A stretch of DNA of 64,000 nucleotides from Dyella sp. ASV21 (GCF_016428975.1 NZ_JAELTT010000005.1:1-64000); one strand, 5' to 3'. Numbered from the stretch's first letter, positions 26,328 through 39,963 are shown. Notes: generated by a model from the sequence alone, not told the origin. Program-made: numbers and translations.

Positions 26328-27860
26328 TCAGCGGTTACCGTGACGGTTGCCGCCGCGACCGCCGCCGCCCTGCGGGCGCCCGCCACCACCGCCTTGCGGG
26401 CGACCACCGCCCTGGGGACGGCCACCGCCGCCCTGCGGGCGACCTGCGCCACCACCTTGCGGACGGCCACCGCTGCCCTGCGGGCGGCTGCCACCTTGGG
26501 GACGGCCACCACTACCTTGCGGGCGACCGCCCTGGCCGCCTGCGGGACGCCCCTGGCCGCCGCCGGAGCGGTTGCCGCCACCATATCCGCCGCCACCAAA
26601 GCCGGTGCCGCCATAGGGGCTGCTGCCGCTGCGGCCTTCGCCGCCGGCGCTACGGTTGCCGAACGGCTTGCTGCCGCCGCGGCGCTTGCCGGCACCCGCA
26701 CCCGCACCCGCACCGCCGCGAGCGCCACCGCCCTCACGCGCATCGCCAGCGAACCAGGTGCGCACCGACGGCAGCTCCTGGCCCGGTGCCACGCCGCGCT
26801 TGTTCTTGCGCTGCATGCCGCCGGCCGGGCGGTCCGGACGGGCAACATTGCCATTCACTTCCTTGCCGGGCTTGCGGCGCTTGGCGCCACGCACCGGTTC
26901 TTCGCGGATGCGGTCATAGGCGCGCAGTTCGCGTGCTTCGTCCTGGTAGCCGCCGCTCCATGCATTGGAGCTGCCGCGCTCGGGGCGATACTCGGTGACG
27001 TTGCGCGGTGCGCGGCGCTGATGCAGCACCGGGCTCAGCGTGAGCACCGGCTGCGGGGCGCCAAGGCCGGTGACCTTGCGCAGGTCCTTGACGGCTTCTT
27101 CGCCCAGTGCCTCGCAGTCGCCGCGACGCAGGTTGCGCGGCAGTTCCACCTTGCCGTAACGGATGCGCTTGAGGCGACTCACCAGAAAGCCCTGGGAATC
27201 CCACAGGCGACGCACTTCGCGGTTGCGACCCTCGCAGATCACCACGCGGAACCAGCTATGGCTGCCGCCGCGACTGATGACGCCGATCTCGTCGAAGCGG
27301 GCGGGGCCGTCTTCCAGCTCCACGCCGGCCTTGAGCTTTTCGATCACTTCATCGGGCACTTCGCCGTGCACGCGGCACAGGTACTCGCGCTCGAGGCCGC
27401 TCTTGGGGTGCATCAGCGCGTTGGCGAGTTCGCCGTCGGTGGTGAGCAGCAGCAGGCCGGTGGTGTTGATGTCCAGGCGGCCCACCGCGACCCAGCGTGC
27501 GCCCTTGAGGCGCGGCAGCTGCTCGAACACGGTGGGACGGCCTTCGGGGTCTTCGCGGGTGGTCACCACGCCTTCGGGCTTGTGGTAGACCAGCACTTCG
27601 GTTTCGTCACGATTGTCGGTGGCGACGACGAACTGCTTGCCGTCCAGCACCACGCGATCGCCGGCGTGCACGCTGGCGCCAATGGTGGCGGGCGTGCCAT
27701 TGAGCTCGACTTCGCCGGCCTGGATGCGCTGTTCCAGCATGCGGCGCGAGCCGAGGCCGGCGTTGGCCAGCACCTTGTGCAAGCGCTCTTCGATGGCGGG
27801 GGTGTTTTCGTCGCGCGGAGCGCGCTTAAGGGTCAAAACGGATTTCTGCGGCGCAGTCAT
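26328..27860 (-). CDS. rluB: 23S rRNA pseudouridine synthase RluB, with long Gly/Arg-rich tail
   Basis: 510 aa. S4 domain (~24-85: RLHKVLANAGLGSRRMLEQRI) and RsuA/RluB catalytic motif VGRLDINTTGLLLLTTDG with the active Asp. The catalytic part ends near residue 275, as in RluB, which modifies U2605 of 23S rRNA in E. coli. The remaining ~235 residues are low complexity, ending in repeated GGRPQG units, an RGG-like disordered RNA-binding tail. RluB tails of varied length are known in this order; this is on the long side. Its ATG overlaps the scpB stop (ATGA). Confidence 0.95.
   Translation of the reverse strand: MTAPQKSVLTLKRAPRDENTPAIEERLHKVLANAGLGSRRMLEQRIQAGEVELNGTPATIGASVHAGDRVVLDGKQFVVATDNRDETEVLVYHKPEGVVTTREDPEGRPTVFEQLPRLKGARWVAVGRLDINTTGLLLLTTDGELANALMHPKSGLEREYLCRVHGEVPDEVIEKLKAGVELEDGPARFDEIGVISRGGSHSWFRVVICEGRNREVRRLWDSQGFLVSRLKRIRYGKVELPRNLRRGDCEALGEEAVKDLRKVTGLGAPQPVLTLSPVLHQRRAPRNVTEYRPERGSSNAWSGGYQDEARELRAYDRIREEPVRGAKRRKPGKEVNGNVARPDRPAGGMQRKNKRGVAPGQELPSVRTWFAGDAREGGGARGGAGAGAGAGKRRGGSKPFGNRSAGGEGRSGSSPYGGTGFGGGGYGGGNRSGGGQGRPAGGQGGRPQGSGGRPQGGSRPQGSGGRPQGGGAGRPQGGGGRPQGGGRPQGGGGGRPQGGGGRGGNRHGNR
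26350..26570. repeat. Degenerate tandem repeat in the rluB 3' end
   Basis: About 10 imperfect copies of an 18-21 bp unit encoding GGRPQGG-type peptides (CCGCCCTGCGGGCGACC on the plus strand). Such coding repeats may change copy number by slippage; in-frame units keep the gene open. Confidence 0.75.
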
Positions 27861-28720
27861 GCGCGGTACTCCTCGGTATCTTGCGTAGCGGCGCCTTCAT
27901 CGGCGGTCGCATGGGTCGCTGCCTCATCGGCAGTGTTGTTCGTGGTATCGGCGTGCGGGGCAGCGCCGGGTTCGTCGTTCGCGGCAACTTCCGTTGCCTG
28001 CGGGTGTTCCTGGTGCGAGGTGGGCGTGTGATCCGTGCCGACCTCTGCGCTTTCGGTGTGGGGTGAGTCGGGTGTTTCGTGAGTGCTTGTGTCGGAGGCG
28101 ATGTCTTCTGCCTCGTCCGCCTCGGGGTCGATCGGCAGGTCGCGCACCACGCGAGCCGGTAGCGGCTCGGGCGCAATGCTCATCTGCGGATCTTCCATGT
28201 CGCGGATTTCCGACAGTGGCGGCAACTCGTCCAGCGACTTGAGGTTGAAGTAATCGAGGAAGGCGCGGGTGGTGCCGAACAAGGCGGGCTTGCCCGGCAC
28301 GTCGCGGTAACCCACCACGCGAATCCACTCCCGCTCTTCCATGGTCTTGATGATGTTGGAAGACACCACCACGCCACGGATCTGCTCGATTTCCGGCCGG
28401 GTAATCGGCTGGCGGTAGGCGATCAGCGCCAGCGTTTCGAGCAGGGCGCGGGAATAGCGGCTGGGCTTTTCGGTCCACATCCGCGACAGCCACGGATGGA
28501 TGTCCTGCTTAACCTGGTAGCGCCAGCCCGAGGCCACCTCACGCAACTCTACTCCGCGTTCGGCGCAATCCTCGGTGAGTGCGGCCAGGGTCTGTGCAAC
28601 CTCTTCGCGCCCGACCTCGTCCTCTTCGCCGAATAGCTCCAGCAATTGCGGAATGGTCATGGGCTGCGTGGCTGCCAGCAGCGCCGCCTCGATGATGGGT
28701 TTGAGTTGCTCGATCTGCAT
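27857..28720 (-). CDS. scpB: Segregation and condensation protein B
   Basis: Kleisin-binding subunit of the SMC-ScpAB condensin. 287 aa: two winged-helix domains in the first ~185 residues (EAALLAATQPMTIPQLLELF and ALLETLALIAYRQPITRPEIEQIRGV are signature), then an acidic, Thr/Glu/Ala-rich disordered tail (~190-287) longer than in E. coli-type relatives. Overlaps rluB by ATGA and follows scpA by 39 bp: the scpA-scpB-rluB order is standard in gammaproteobacteria. Confidence 0.95.
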   Translation of the reverse strand: MQIEQLKPIIEAALLAATQPMTIPQLLELFGEEDEVGREEVAQTLAALTEDCAERGVELREVASGWRYQVKQDIHPWLSRMWTEKPSRYSRALLETLALIAYRQPITRPEIEQIRGVVVSSNIIKTMEEREWIRVVGYRDVPGKPALFGTTRAFLDYFNLKSLDELPPLSEIRDMEDPQMSIAPEPLPARVVRDLPIDPEADEAEDIASDTSTHETPDSPHTESAEVGTDHTPTSHQEHPQATEVAANDEPGAAPHADTTNNTADEAATHATADEGAATQDTEEYRA

Positions 28721-28759
28721 GGCCTCAGGTCGGGTGCGGATTCATGGGTGCTGCTGCCA

Positions 28760-29659
28760 TCATTCGGTGGCAGCGGCCGGTTCGTCGGTAACGAATTCTT
28801 CGGCGTGTCCGGCCTTGGAGCGGACGTAAATGGCCGAAAGCGGTTCTTCCTGCACGATCTCCACCAGCATCTCCTTGGCCAGCTCCAGCATGGCCAGGAA
28901 GGTCACCACCACGCCAAGGCGCCCTTCGGTGACATCGAACAATGTCTCGAAGCGCTGAAAGGTGTGGCTGTCCAGTCGGCTCAGCAACTCGCCCATGCGC
29001 TGGCGCACGCTGAGTGCTTCGCGCTTGATGGCGTGATGCCCGAACAGTTCGGCGCGATGCAATACATCCTTCAGCGCCAGCAGCAGCTCCTTAAGTTCGA
29101 GCGGCGGCGGCAGCTTCACCACGTTGCGCTCGCCTACGTCCGCGTGGACGGGCGCCATGTCTCGCTCCATGCGGGGCAGGGCGTCGATGTCCTCCGCCGC
29201 ACGCTTGAAGCGCTCGTATTCCTGCAGCCGGCGAACCAGCTCGGCGCGAGGATCCTCCTCCACGCCTTCCTCGGCCGGCGGCCGCGGGAGCAGCAATCGC
29301 GATTTGATTTCACCAAGAATCGCGGCCATCAGCAGGTACTCGGCCGCAAGCTCCAGGCGCATCACATCGCGCATCATCTCGATGTAGTCCATGTACTGCC
29401 GGGTGATCTCGGCGACAGGGATATCCAGAATATCCAGGTTTTGCCGGCGGATCAGGTACAGCAACAGATCCAGCGGTCCTTCGAAGGCCTCCAGGATGAC
29501 TTCCAGCGCATCCGGAGGGATGTACAGATCCTGCGGCATCTGCAGGATGGGTTCGCCGCGCACGATGGCCAGCGGCATTTCCTGCTGTTGTGGTACCGAC
29601 GCAAACGCGTCCTGCGGTATGGCGGCCGCCTGAGGCTCGACTGGCTCAGTGCTCATCAA
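28760..29659 (-). CDS. scpA: Segregation and condensation protein A (kleisin)
   Basis: 299 aa. FEGPLDLLLYLIRRQNLDILDIPVAEITRQY is the N-terminal kleisin helix region that binds the SMC neck; the last ~80 residues form the winged helix that binds the SMC head (VVTFLAMLELAKEM). A ~40-residue nonconserved N-terminal extension is present; MSTEP at 29656 is an equally good start. First gene of scpA-scpB-rluB. Confidence 0.93.
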   Translation of the reverse strand: MMSTEPVEPQAAAIPQDAFASVPQQQEMPLAIVRGEPILQMPQDLYIPPDALEVILEAFEGPLDLLLYLIRRQNLDILDIPVAEITRQYMDYIEMMRDVMRLELAAEYLLMAAILGEIKSRLLLPRPPAEEGVEEDPRAELVRRLQEYERFKRAAEDIDALPRMERDMAPVHADVGERNVVKLPPPLELKELLLALKDVLHRAELFGHHAIKREALSVRQRMGELLSRLDSHTFQRFETLFDVTEGRLGVVVTFLAMLELAKEMLVEIVQEEPLSAIYVRSKAGHAEEFVTDEPAAATE

Positions 29660-30127
29660 TGCATGTCATTGGGCCGTCCACGACGGCGTGCGTTGCGTTC
29701 AACACGTAAGGAGACGTTCAGTTCCACCGGCATTCGATCGACGAATGTCCCCGCTCGGATCACGATCACCGACAAGTGACCCGTTGAAGCTAACTTGCGC
29801 GATGCCTAGCCGGTGCGCCTAGCGTCACCGTCGCGGACATGCATGACGAAGACGCTCCAGTGGCGTTTCGATCAGGCTGGCCTTGAGCGACCCTTGAGCG
29901 TCCCTGGCAGGCCTGGGGCCATGGCTGGGAAGCAAGCCACAAAGCGACATATCCCGTGTCACTGGGCTCTGCAATAGGTCGGCTGGTTGCATCGGGACGG
30001 GTGCCGTAGCGGTCGATCTTGGCCGATCGTGCGCGCACCCTAAGACCCACGCGAAACCTAGATTAGCCGCTGCGCGCCGGCAAGTCCAGTGCGCATGCCA
30101 CGCATTTCCTCGGCAAAATAGTGGCGC
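29660..30127. other. 468-bp gap between scpA and dinB
   Basis: No reading frame in it looks like a protein: ORFs here are short, Arg/Pro-rich shadows. It must hold the divergent promoters of the scpA operon and dinB. I saw no LexA-box (CTG-N10-CAG) that I would defend and no strong hairpin. Confidence 0.4.
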
Positions 30128-31303
30128 ATGCCGCTCACTGAACGCTCGATCATTCATGTAGACATGGACGCCTTCTATGCGTCCGTGGAGCAGTTCGACC
30201 ATCCCGAGCTGCGCGGCCTCCCCGTGATCGTGGGCGGGCTGGGGCCGCGCGGCGTGGTGTCCACCTGCAGTTACGAGGCGCGACGCTTTGGCGTGCGCTC
30301 GGCCATGCCCACCGCGCAGGCGCGCCGGCTATGTCCGGTTGGCGTGTATCTGTGGCCTCGCATGACCAGGTATGAAGAAGTCTCGGCGCAGGTGTTTGAG
30401 GTATTTCACGAGGTGACCCCGCTGGTGGAGGGTCTCTCGCTCGATGAGGCCTTCCTGGATGTGGGTGCCAGCTTGCGCTTGCTGGGTTCGATCGAGTCGA
30501 TCGGGAGGCGCATCAAGGAGGCTATCCGGGAGCGCACCGGACTGGTTGCCTCGGTAGGCATGGGGCCCAACAAGCTGCTGGCCAAACTGGCCGGCGAGGT
30601 CGCCAAGCCGGACGGGTTTCGTCGAATCGCCGCGGCATCCGCGGCGCAGGAGCTTGCGCCCTTACCGGTGGGGCGGCTGTGGACGGTGGGCAAGGTGACC
30701 GAGCAGGCGCTGCATCGACTGGGCATCCACACGATGGGGGAATTGGCAGCTTGTGACACGGCGCGTCTGGCCGGTGCGCTGGGGCGTCATGCGTCGGCAT
30801 TGCAGGCGCTCGCACGCGGCGAAGACGCGCGTGCCGTCACGCCTGAGCAAAGGGAGCTGTCGGTGGGGGCCGAGCACACCTTTGATGTGGATCTGGCTGA
30901 GCTTGCGCTGGCCGAATCGTGGCTGCTCAGGCACTGTGAGCGCATTGCGGCGCGCGCGCGCGAACGTGGCCTGGCGGGTCGCACCGTGACGGTGAAATTG
31001 CGTGAGCCGCCCTTTGTGACCCATACGCGGCAGACCCAATTGGCCGCGCCGAGTGCGGCGGCGCCTGCGATCTATGGCGTGGCACGGAGCTTGCTTCAGG
31101 CGTGGTGGAAGGCGCAGCGCCATCCGCGCTTGCGCTTGTTGGGTGTGAGTCTGTCGGGCTTCGGGGAGCGGCGACAGGAGGATATGTTCGACGTATCGAA
31201 ATCCCATAAGGAGGCCGATGCGCTGCAAGACAGGATCAACGAGCGTTTTGGCTCGGGAAGCCTGGTGCGTGCCGGCGTTTTGCGCACGCGGAAGCAGGAT
31301 TGA
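30128..31303 (+). CDS. dinB: DNA polymerase IV
   Basis: Y-family translesion polymerase. 391 aa. Catalytic carboxylates in IIHVDMDAFYASVEQ and LSLDEAFLDVG; palm/fingers landmarks SYEARRFGVRSAMP and VASVGMGPNKLLAKLAGEVAKPDG; little-finger domain in the last third. The extreme C-terminus (LVRAGVLRTRKQD) shows no evident clamp-binding QxxLF motif. Start ATG begins the family N-terminus. Confidence 0.95.
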   Translation: MPLTERSIIHVDMDAFYASVEQFDHPELRGLPVIVGGLGPRGVVSTCSYEARRFGVRSAMPTAQARRLCPVGVYLWPRMTRYEEVSAQVFEVFHEVTPLVEGLSLDEAFLDVGASLRLLGSIESIGRRIKEAIRERTGLVASVGMGPNKLLAKLAGEVAKPDGFRRIAAASAAQELAPLPVGRLWTVGKVTEQALHRLGIHTMGELAACDTARLAGALGRHASALQALARGEDARAVTPEQRELSVGAEHTFDVDLAELALAESWLLRHCERIAARARERGLAGRTVTVKLREPPFVTHTRQTQLAAPSAAAPAIYGVARSLLQAWWKAQRHPRLRLLGVSLSGFGERRQEDMFDVSKSHKEADALQDRINERFGSGSLVRAGVLRTRKQD

Positions 31304-31400
31304 AGTTTAGTAGAAGCGCACCACATGCTCTGAGTGAGGTGGCGCTTTCAGGATGAAGCCATGGGCGCCCGGTGCATCCGGTGCGGGGAGGCAAGGCAGG

Positions 31401-31772
31401 ATGAGCAAAGCGGAAGACAATGCCAAGCGCGGCCAGGATGCCGAGCAGCTGCGGCCGGCGCGCATGCGTATCGAGACCACGGTGCTGATGAGCCGTGTCA
31501 ACGAGTCGCATCCGACGGAGCTGGTGGATATTTCCGCGACGGGCGTGTTGCTGCGGCGACCCTTGGGCTGGAAGGGCGAGCTCGGTCAGAGTTGGATCCT
31601 GGATATGATCTTCGGGCACGACCTGCATATCCATCTGGAAGCGCAGGTGGCGCGTATTTCCGAGCGACACCTCGGCTTTGCCTATACGCGCATCCCGGAG
31701 GACAAGCAGGCGCCGCTATGGAATTTGCTGGGCGGTTACGCCGACATCCTGGAGCTTTGGCACGACGAGTAA
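31401..31772 (+). CDS. PilZ-domain protein
   Basis: 123 aa. The PilZ-like core starts with RPARMRIETTVLMSR, close to the RxxxR c-di-GMP motif, followed by TELVDISATGVLLRRP in place of D/NxSxxG (here DISATG), and a β-rich remainder. So it probably binds c-di-GMP and works as a small receptor or adaptor. AAGG lies just before the start. Monocistronic with its own terminator. Confidence 0.82.
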   Translation: MSKAEDNAKRGQDAEQLRPARMRIETTVLMSRVNESHPTELVDISATGVLLRRPLGWKGELGQSWILDMIFGHDLHIHLEAQVARISERHLGFAYTRIPEDKQAPLWNLLGGYADILELWHDE

Positions 31773-31790
31773 GCTGACTTGCCACGCCAA

Positions 31791-31818
31791 AAAAAGCCCG
31801 CCTTTCGGCGGGCTTTTT
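31791..31818. terminator. Bidirectional terminator
   Basis: AAAAAGCCCGCC, TTTC loop, GGCGGGCTTTTT between the convergent PilZ and acyl-CoA ligase genes. Confidence 0.93.
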
Positions 31819-31834
31819 CGTTTGGAGTGCCGGC

Positions 31835-33523
31835 TCAGCTTTGCGCCGCGGCGACCTTCTTTTCATCGCGCAGCTCGCGACGAAGGATCTTGCCGACATT
31901 GGTCTTGGGCAATGCGTCGCGGAACTCGATCATCTTGGGGCGCTTGTAGCCGGTGAGGTTGTCGTGGCAGAACTTCTTGAGTTCCTCCACGGTGAGGTTC
32001 GGGTCCTTGCGCACCACGAACAGCTTCACCACTTCACCGGAATGTTCGTCCGGCACGCCGACGGCGGCCACTTCGGCCACGCCCGGGTGCAGCATCACCA
32101 CGTCCTCGACCTCATTCGGGTACACGTTGAAGCCGGACACCAGGATCATGTCCTTCTTGCGATCGACGATGTAGACGAAGCCATTCTCGTCCATGCGCGC
32201 CACATCGCCCGTGTGCAGCCAGCCATCCGCGCCCAGCACCTTGGCGGTTTCGTCCGGGCGTTGCCAGTAGCCCTTCATCACTTGCGGGCCGTGCACCATC
32301 AGCTCGCCCACTTCGCCCAACGGCAGCGGTTGGCCTTCTTCCGACCATATGGCGACATCGGTGGAAGGAATGGGCAAGCCAATGGAGCCGTTGTACTCGG
32401 TATTGTCCAGCGGGTTGATGCACGCGGCCGGCGAGGTCTCGGTGAGGCCGTAGGCTTCGACCAGGGTCACGCCGGTGACCTTCTGCCAGCGCTCGGCCAC
32501 TGCGCGTTGCACGGCCATGCCGCCGCCCAGCGTCAGGTGCAGGCGGGAGAAATCCAGCTCGGCAAATCCCGGCGTGTTGAGCAGGCCGTTGAACAGCGTG
32601 TTGACGCCGGTGAGCGCGGTGAACTTGGACTTGGCCAGCTCCTTGACGAAACCTGGCATATCGCGCGGATTGGTAATCAGCCAATTGAGGCCGCCCAGGC
32701 GCATGAATACCAAGCCGTTCGCCGTAAGCGAGAAGATGTGATACAGCGGCAGTGCCGTGATGATCACTTCTTCGCCCTGCTTGGCGTTCTGGCCGATCCA
32801 GGCGCCAGCCTGCATCATGTTGGCGACCATATTGCCGTGGGTGAGCATGGCGCCCTTGGCCACGCCGGTGGTGCCGCCGGTGTATTGCAGGAAGGCGATG
32901 TCGTCATGGTTCAGCTGTACCGACGGCAGCGGGTGCTTTGCGCCTTGCGCCAGTGCGTCACGGAAGCGAACCGCCTGTGGCAGCTGGTACGGAGGCACCA
33001 TCTTCTTGACGTGCTTGAGCGCGAAGTTGATCAGCACGCCCTTGGCGCCCAGCAGGTCGCCGATGCCGGTGGTGATGATGTGCTTGACGCCCGTCTCGGC
33101 TACCACTTGTTGCAGTGTGGACGCAAAGTTATCCAGCACCACGATGGCCTTGGCACCCGAATCCTCCAGCTGATGCTTGAGCTCGCGCGCGGTGTACATC
33201 GGGTTGGTGTTGACCACCACAAGGCCAGCGCGCAGCGCGCCAAACAGGGCGATCGGGTACTGCAGCACGTTGGGCATCATGATCGCGAGGCGATCGCCCT
33301 TGCCGAGCTTGAGCGTGCCCGTGAGGTAGCCTGCGAATTGGCGGCTCTGGGCATCTATCTCGGCGTAACTCAGCGTTTTGCCAAAGCTGGCGAAGGCGGG
33401 GCGCTGGCGAAAGCGCTCAAACGCCTCTTCGAGGACCGCGGCAACCGAGCTGTACTGGTTGGCGTCGATCTGCGCAGGAACCCCTTTCGGGTAATGGGCC
33501 AGCCACGGGCGCTCGTTACTCAT
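31835..33523 (-). CDS. fadD: Long-chain fatty acid--CoA ligase
   Basis: 562 aa, E. coli FadD length. Activates long-chain fatty acids to acyl-CoA via an acyl-adenylate. Landmarks: [20 protein letters not shown] (AMP/ATP P-loop), [28 protein letters not shown], and the FadD box [20 protein letters not shown]; catalytic Lys near the end in [11 protein letters not shown]. Probably peripheral at the inner membrane. No fadR-like box was identified. Confidence 0.95.
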   Translation of the reverse strand: MSNERPWLAHYPKGVPAQIDANQYSSVAAVLEEAFERFRQRPAFASFGKTLSYAEIDAQSRQFAGYLTGTLKLGKGDRLAIMMPNVLQYPIALFGALRAGLVVVNTNPMYTARELKHQLEDSGAKAIVVLDNFASTLQQVVAETGVKHIITTGIGDLLGAKGVLINFALKHVKKMVPPYQLPQAVRFRDALAQGAKHPLPSVQLNHDDIAFLQYTGGTTGVAKGAMLTHGNMVANMMQAGAWIGQNAKQGEEVIITALPLYHIFSLTANGLVFMRLGGLNWLITNPRDMPGFVKELAKSKFTALTGVNTLFNGLLNTPGFAELDFSRLHLTLGGGMAVQRAVAERWQKVTGVTLVEAYGLTETSPAACINPLDNTEYNGSIGLPIPSTDVAIWSEEGQPLPLGEVGELMVHGPQVMKGYWQRPDETAKVLGADGWLHTGDVARMDENGFVYIVDRKKDMILVSGFNVYPNEVEDVVMLHPGVAEVAAVGVPDEHSGEVVKLFVVRKDPNLTVEELKKFCHDNLTGYKRPKMIEFRDALPKTNVGKILRRELRDEKKVAAAQS

Positions 33524-33660
33524 GTTGGATCCAAAGCTCCTAAGTTGATCTGCCCGTCAGTGATGTTGGCACGGTTAGGGCAAGATGATGACGCGGCATT
33601 GGAGCATACGCTCGCGTATAGCAGCAAGCCGCGCTGCAGCGTGATCCTGGAGCGCCCATA

Positions 33661-34101
33661 ATGCAAAAAATGCCGTTGCTTCTGTTGTTTGCGTTCCTGT
33701 CGTCGCTGGGGCTGACGGGTTGTCATCGCACCTCCGACGAAAGTCGAGTGCGCGAGGCTGTGGCGGCGGGCGCACAGGCGGCAGAGCATGTCGATGCATC
33801 GGCACTCGATGCTTTGCTGGCTGACGACTTCGACGGCAATGATGGCTCGCTCGAACGCCGCCAGTTGATTGGTTTGCTCCATGCGGCGGCCTTTCGTGGC
33901 GAAACCCTCCATGCCGTCACCGGCCCCGTCGAGGTGGAGTCGCGGGGTGAGCGCTATCTGGCGCGTTTTACCGTGACGCTGACCAGTGGCGGCAAGCTGC
34001 TGCCTGAGCATATCGGTATCTATAAGGTAGAAACCGCGTGGCGGCGGGACGGTCGATCCTGGCGATGCTATTCGGCCCACTGGGAGCCGATGGGCGGCTG
34101 A
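33661..34101 (+). CDS. Lipoprotein with NTF2/SnoaL-like domain
   Basis: 146 aa. A lipoprotein signal ends in LGLTGC, with the lipidated Cys at 21. The mature part (VREAVAAGAQAAEHVDASALDALLADDFDGNDG, then ERYLARFTVTL and WRCYSAHWEP) has the length and pattern of NTF2-like domains with an α-helical start and curved β-sheet. Function unknown. Divergent from fadD and monocistronic, with a terminator 42 bp downstream. Confidence 0.8.
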   Translation: MQKMPLLLLFAFLSSLGLTGCHRTSDESRVREAVAAGAQAAEHVDASALDALLADDFDGNDGSLERRQLIGLLHAAAFRGETLHAVTGPVEVESRGERYLARFTVTLTSGGKLLPEHIGIYKVETAWRRDGRSWRCYSAHWEPMGG

Positions 34102-34142
34102 CCGTCGCGCTAGCCTCCCGGGGCAAACGTCCCGTAGGCAAA

Positions 34143-34170
34143 GAAAACGCCGCGCGAGGGCGGCGTTTTC
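34143..34170. terminator. Bidirectional terminator
   Basis: GAAAACGCCG, 8-nt loop, CGGCGTTTTC between the convergent lipoprotein gene and acnA. Confidence 0.88.
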
Positions 34171-34194
34171 TCTGAGCAGGTCAAAGCAACATGC

Positions 34195-36945
<2,751 letters not shown>

Positions 36946-37330
36946 GGGGCTAACTCCTGATTGCTTGAGTCTGGCGAGCGCACGGGGCGCAGCTTGGGGA
37001 TCCTAAGGCACCGAACGTGAGGGGAATTGCAAAGGGCGAAGGGGTGGCGCTTCGTCCCGGGGCGCTCCGTCCGATGTGCTGCTTTCCAGTTTGGGCCAAA
37101 AGATGGGTCGTGCAAGAGACCCGATCGGGGATTGCGCCACATCGACATTGCAAGATTTCGAACGCAGGCGGAAGCGTTGTCTTGCGTTGCGGCGTTTGTG
37201 CTGCGACTGGCAAAATAAGGAGCTGTCAGGCCGCCCCAGAGCGGCATGGCGACAGGGCTTCACGCCTTGTCGAGCCTCGGCGGTTGCCGTCGCTTGCTGC
37301 CCCTTTTCGTTGTTCACCGGACGAGATCAC
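36946..37330. promoter_or_regulatory. acnA/acnB divergent intergenic region
   Basis: 385 bp holding both aconitase promoters. In-frame ORFs extend upstream of acnB through it but have no AcnB homology. I did not find a defendable operator or strong hairpin. Confidence 0.45.
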
Positions 37331-39922
37331 ATGCTTAACGCCTACCGCCAACATGTTGCCGAGCGCGCCGCGCTGGGCATTCCGCCGCTGCCGCTGTCGG
37401 CCCAGCAGACCGCCGAGTTGATCGAGCTCCTGAAGAACCCGCCGGCTGGCGAGGAAGCGTTCCTGGTCGACCTGATCACCCATCGCGTGCCCGCGGGCGT
37501 GGACGATGCGGCCAAGGTCAAGGCGTCGTACCTGGCGGCCGTGGCGTTCGGTACCGAGAAGAGCGCGCTGATCTCGCGTGAAAAGGCGACCGAGCTGCTC
37601 GGCACCATGCTGGGTGGCTACAACATCCATCCGCTGATCGAGCTGCTGGATGACGCGCAGGTCGGCACCGTCGCCGCCAATGCACTCAAGCACACCCTGC
37701 TGATGTTCGACGCCTTCCACGACGTCAAGGAAAAGGCTGACCAGGGCAACGCCAACGCCAAGGCGGTGCTGCAGAGCTGGGCCGACGCCGAATGGTTCAC
37801 CAGCAAGCCGGAAGTGCCCGAGAGCCTCACCGTCACCGTGTTCAAGGTGCCGGGCGAAACCAACACCGACGACCTGTCGCCGGCACCGGACGCCACCACG
37901 CGCCCGGACATCCCGATGCACGCGCTGGCCATGCTCAAGAACAAGCGCGAGGGTGCGCCGTTCCAGCCGGAAGAAGACGGCAAGCGCGGTCCCATCCAGC
38001 AGATCCAGGATCTCGCCAAGCAGGGTCACCTGGTGGCCTACGTGGGTGACGTGGTCGGCACCGGCTCCAGCCGCAAGTCCGCCACCAACTCGGTGCTGTG
38101 GTGGACCGGCGAGGACATCCCGTTCATCCCGAACAAGCGCTTCGGTGGTGTGTGCCTGGGTAGCAAGATCGCCCCCATCTTCTACAACACCATGGAAGAT
38201 GCCGGCGCGTTGCCAGTCGAGCTTGACGTCTCCCAGATGGAAATGGGCGACGTGGTCGAGCTGCGTCCGTATGACGGCAAGGCCCTTAAGAACGGCAAGG
38301 TCATCGCCGAGTTCCAGGTGAAGTCCGAGGTACTGTTCGACGAAGTGCGCGCCGGTGGCCGCATTCCTCTCATCATCGGTCGTGGCCTCACCGCCAAGGC
38401 GCGCGAGGCGCTGGGTCTGCCGGTGTCCACCCTGTTCCGCCTGCCGCAGCAGCCGACCGATACGGGCAAGGGCTTCACCCTGGCGCAGAAGATGGTCGGT
38501 CGCGCCTGCGGCCTGCCGGAAGGCGAGGGCGTGCGTCCGGGCACCTATTGCGAGCCGAAGATGACCTCGGTGGGTTCGCAGGACACCACCGGTCCGATGA
38601 CCCGTGACGAGCTGAAGGACCTGGCGTGCCTGGGCTTCTCGGCCGACCTGGTCATGCAGTCGTTCTGCCACACCGCCGCTTATCCCAAGCCGGTGGACGT
38701 GAAGACTCACCACACGTTGCCGGAATTCATCAGCACCCGTGGTGGCATCTCGCTGCGCCCGGGCGACGGCGTGATCCACTCCTGGCTCAATCGCATGCTG
38801 CTGCCCGACACCGTGGGTACCGGCGGCGACAGCCACACGCGCTTCCCTATCGGCATTTCGTTCCCGGCCGGCTCCGGCCTGGTGGCCTTCGCGGCCGCCA
38901 CCGGCGTGATGCCGCTGGACATGCCCGAATCCGTGCTGGTGCGCTTCAAGGGCGAGCTGCAGCCGGGCGTCACCCTGCGTGACCTGGTCAACGCTATCCC
39001 GCTGTACGCCATCAAGCAGGGCCTGCTCACGGTCGCCAAGCAGGGCAAGAAGAACATCTTCTCCGGCCGTATCCTGGAAATCGAAGGTCTGCCGAACCTC
39101 AAGGTGGAGCAGGCGTTCGAACTGTCCGACGCCTCCGCCGAGCGCTCGGCGGCCGGTTGCACGGTGCACCTGGATAAGGCGCCGATCATCGAGTACATGA
39201 ACAGCAATATCACGCTGTTGAAGTACATGATCGCCCAGGGCTACAAGGACCCGCGCAGCCTGCAGCGCCGTATCAAGGCGATGGAGGCGTGGCTTGCCAA
39301 CCCGCAGCTGCTGGCACGCGATGCCGACGCCGAATACGCCGCCGTCATCGAGATCGATCTGGCCGACGTGCACGAGCCGATCGTGGCCTGCCCGAACGAC
39401 CCGGACGACGTGAAGACCCTGTCCGACGTGGCTGGCGCCAAGATCGACGAAGTGTTCATCGGTTCGTGCATGACCAACATCGGTCACTTCCGTGCGGCCT
39501 CCAAGCTGCTGGAAGGCAAGCGCGATATCCCGACCAAGCTGTGGGTGGCTCCGCCGACCAAGATGGACCAGCAGCAGCTGACCGAGGAAGGCCATTACGG
39601 CGTGCTCGGCACCGCCGGTGCCCGCATGGAAATGCCGGGTTGCTCGCTATGCATGGGCAACCAGGCGCAGGTGCGCGAGGGCGCCACGGTGTTCTCCACC
39701 TCCACGCGCAACTTCCCCAACCGCCTGGGCAAGAACTCCAACGTGTACCTGGGTTCGGCCGAACTGGCGGCGATCTGCTCGCGTCTGGGCCGCATCCCCT
39801 CCAAGGAGGAGTACATGGCGGACATCGGCGTGATCAACGCCAATGGCGAGAAGATCTACAAGTACATGAACTTCGATCAGATCCAGGATTACAAGGAAGT
39901 GGCCGATACGGTCACGGCCTAA
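37331..39922 (+). CDS. acnB: Aconitate hydratase B
   Basis: Main TCA aconitase (also 2-methylisocitrate dehydratase in many bacteria). 863 aa, E. coli AcnB length. N-terminal HEAT-like domain (~1-160: [19 protein letters not shown]), swivelling domain ([16 protein letters not shown]), then catalytic core with Fe-S Cys in [15 protein letters not shown] and [14 protein letters not shown]. The ATG at 37331 gives the family N-terminus [10 protein letters not shown] strong terminator follows 10 bp after the stop. Confidence 0.97.
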   Translation: MLNAYRQHVAERAALGIPPLPLSAQQTAELIELLKNPPAGEEAFLVDLITHRVPAGVDDAAKVKASYLAAVAFGTEKSALISREKATELLGTMLGGYNIHPLIELLDDAQVGTVAANALKHTLLMFDAFHDVKEKADQGNANAKAVLQSWADAEWFTSKPEVPESLTVTVFKVPGETNTDDLSPAPDATTRPDIPMHALAMLKNKREGAPFQPEEDGKRGPIQQIQDLAKQGHLVAYVGDVVGTGSSRKSATNSVLWWTGEDIPFIPNKRFGGVCLGSKIAPIFYNTMEDAGALPVELDVSQMEMGDVVELRPYDGKALKNGKVIAEFQVKSEVLFDEVRAGGRIPLIIGRGLTAKAREALGLPVSTLFRLPQQPTDTGKGFTLAQKMVGRACGLPEGEGVRPGTYCEPKMTSVGSQDTTGPMTRDELKDLACLGFSADLVMQSFCHTAAYPKPVDVKTHHTLPEFISTRGGISLRPGDGVIHSWLNRMLLPDTVGTGGDSHTRFPIGISFPAGSGLVAFAAATGVMPLDMPESVLVRFKGELQPGVTLRDLVNAIPLYAIKQGLLTVAKQGKKNIFSGRILEIEGLPNLKVEQAFELSDASAERSAAGCTVHLDKAPIIEYMNSNITLLKYMIAQGYKDPRSLQRRIKAMEAWLANPQLLARDADAEYAAVIEIDLADVHEPIVACPNDPDDVKTLSDVAGAKIDEVFIGSCMTNIGHFRAASKLLEGKRDIPTKLWVAPPTKMDQQQLTEEGHYGVLGTAGARMEMPGCSLCMGNQAQVREGATVFSTSTRNFPNRLGKNSNVYLGSAELAAICSRLGRIPSKEEYMADIGVINANGEKIYKYMNFDQIQDYKEVADTVTA

Positions 39923-39931
39923 ACCGGATCG

Positions 39932-39963
39932 GAAAGGGCGGCGCAAGCCGCCCTTTCTTTTTG
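39932..39963 (+). terminator. acnB terminator
   Basis: AAAGGGCGGC, GCAA loop, GCCGCCCTTT followed by CTTTTTG. Confidence 0.93.
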
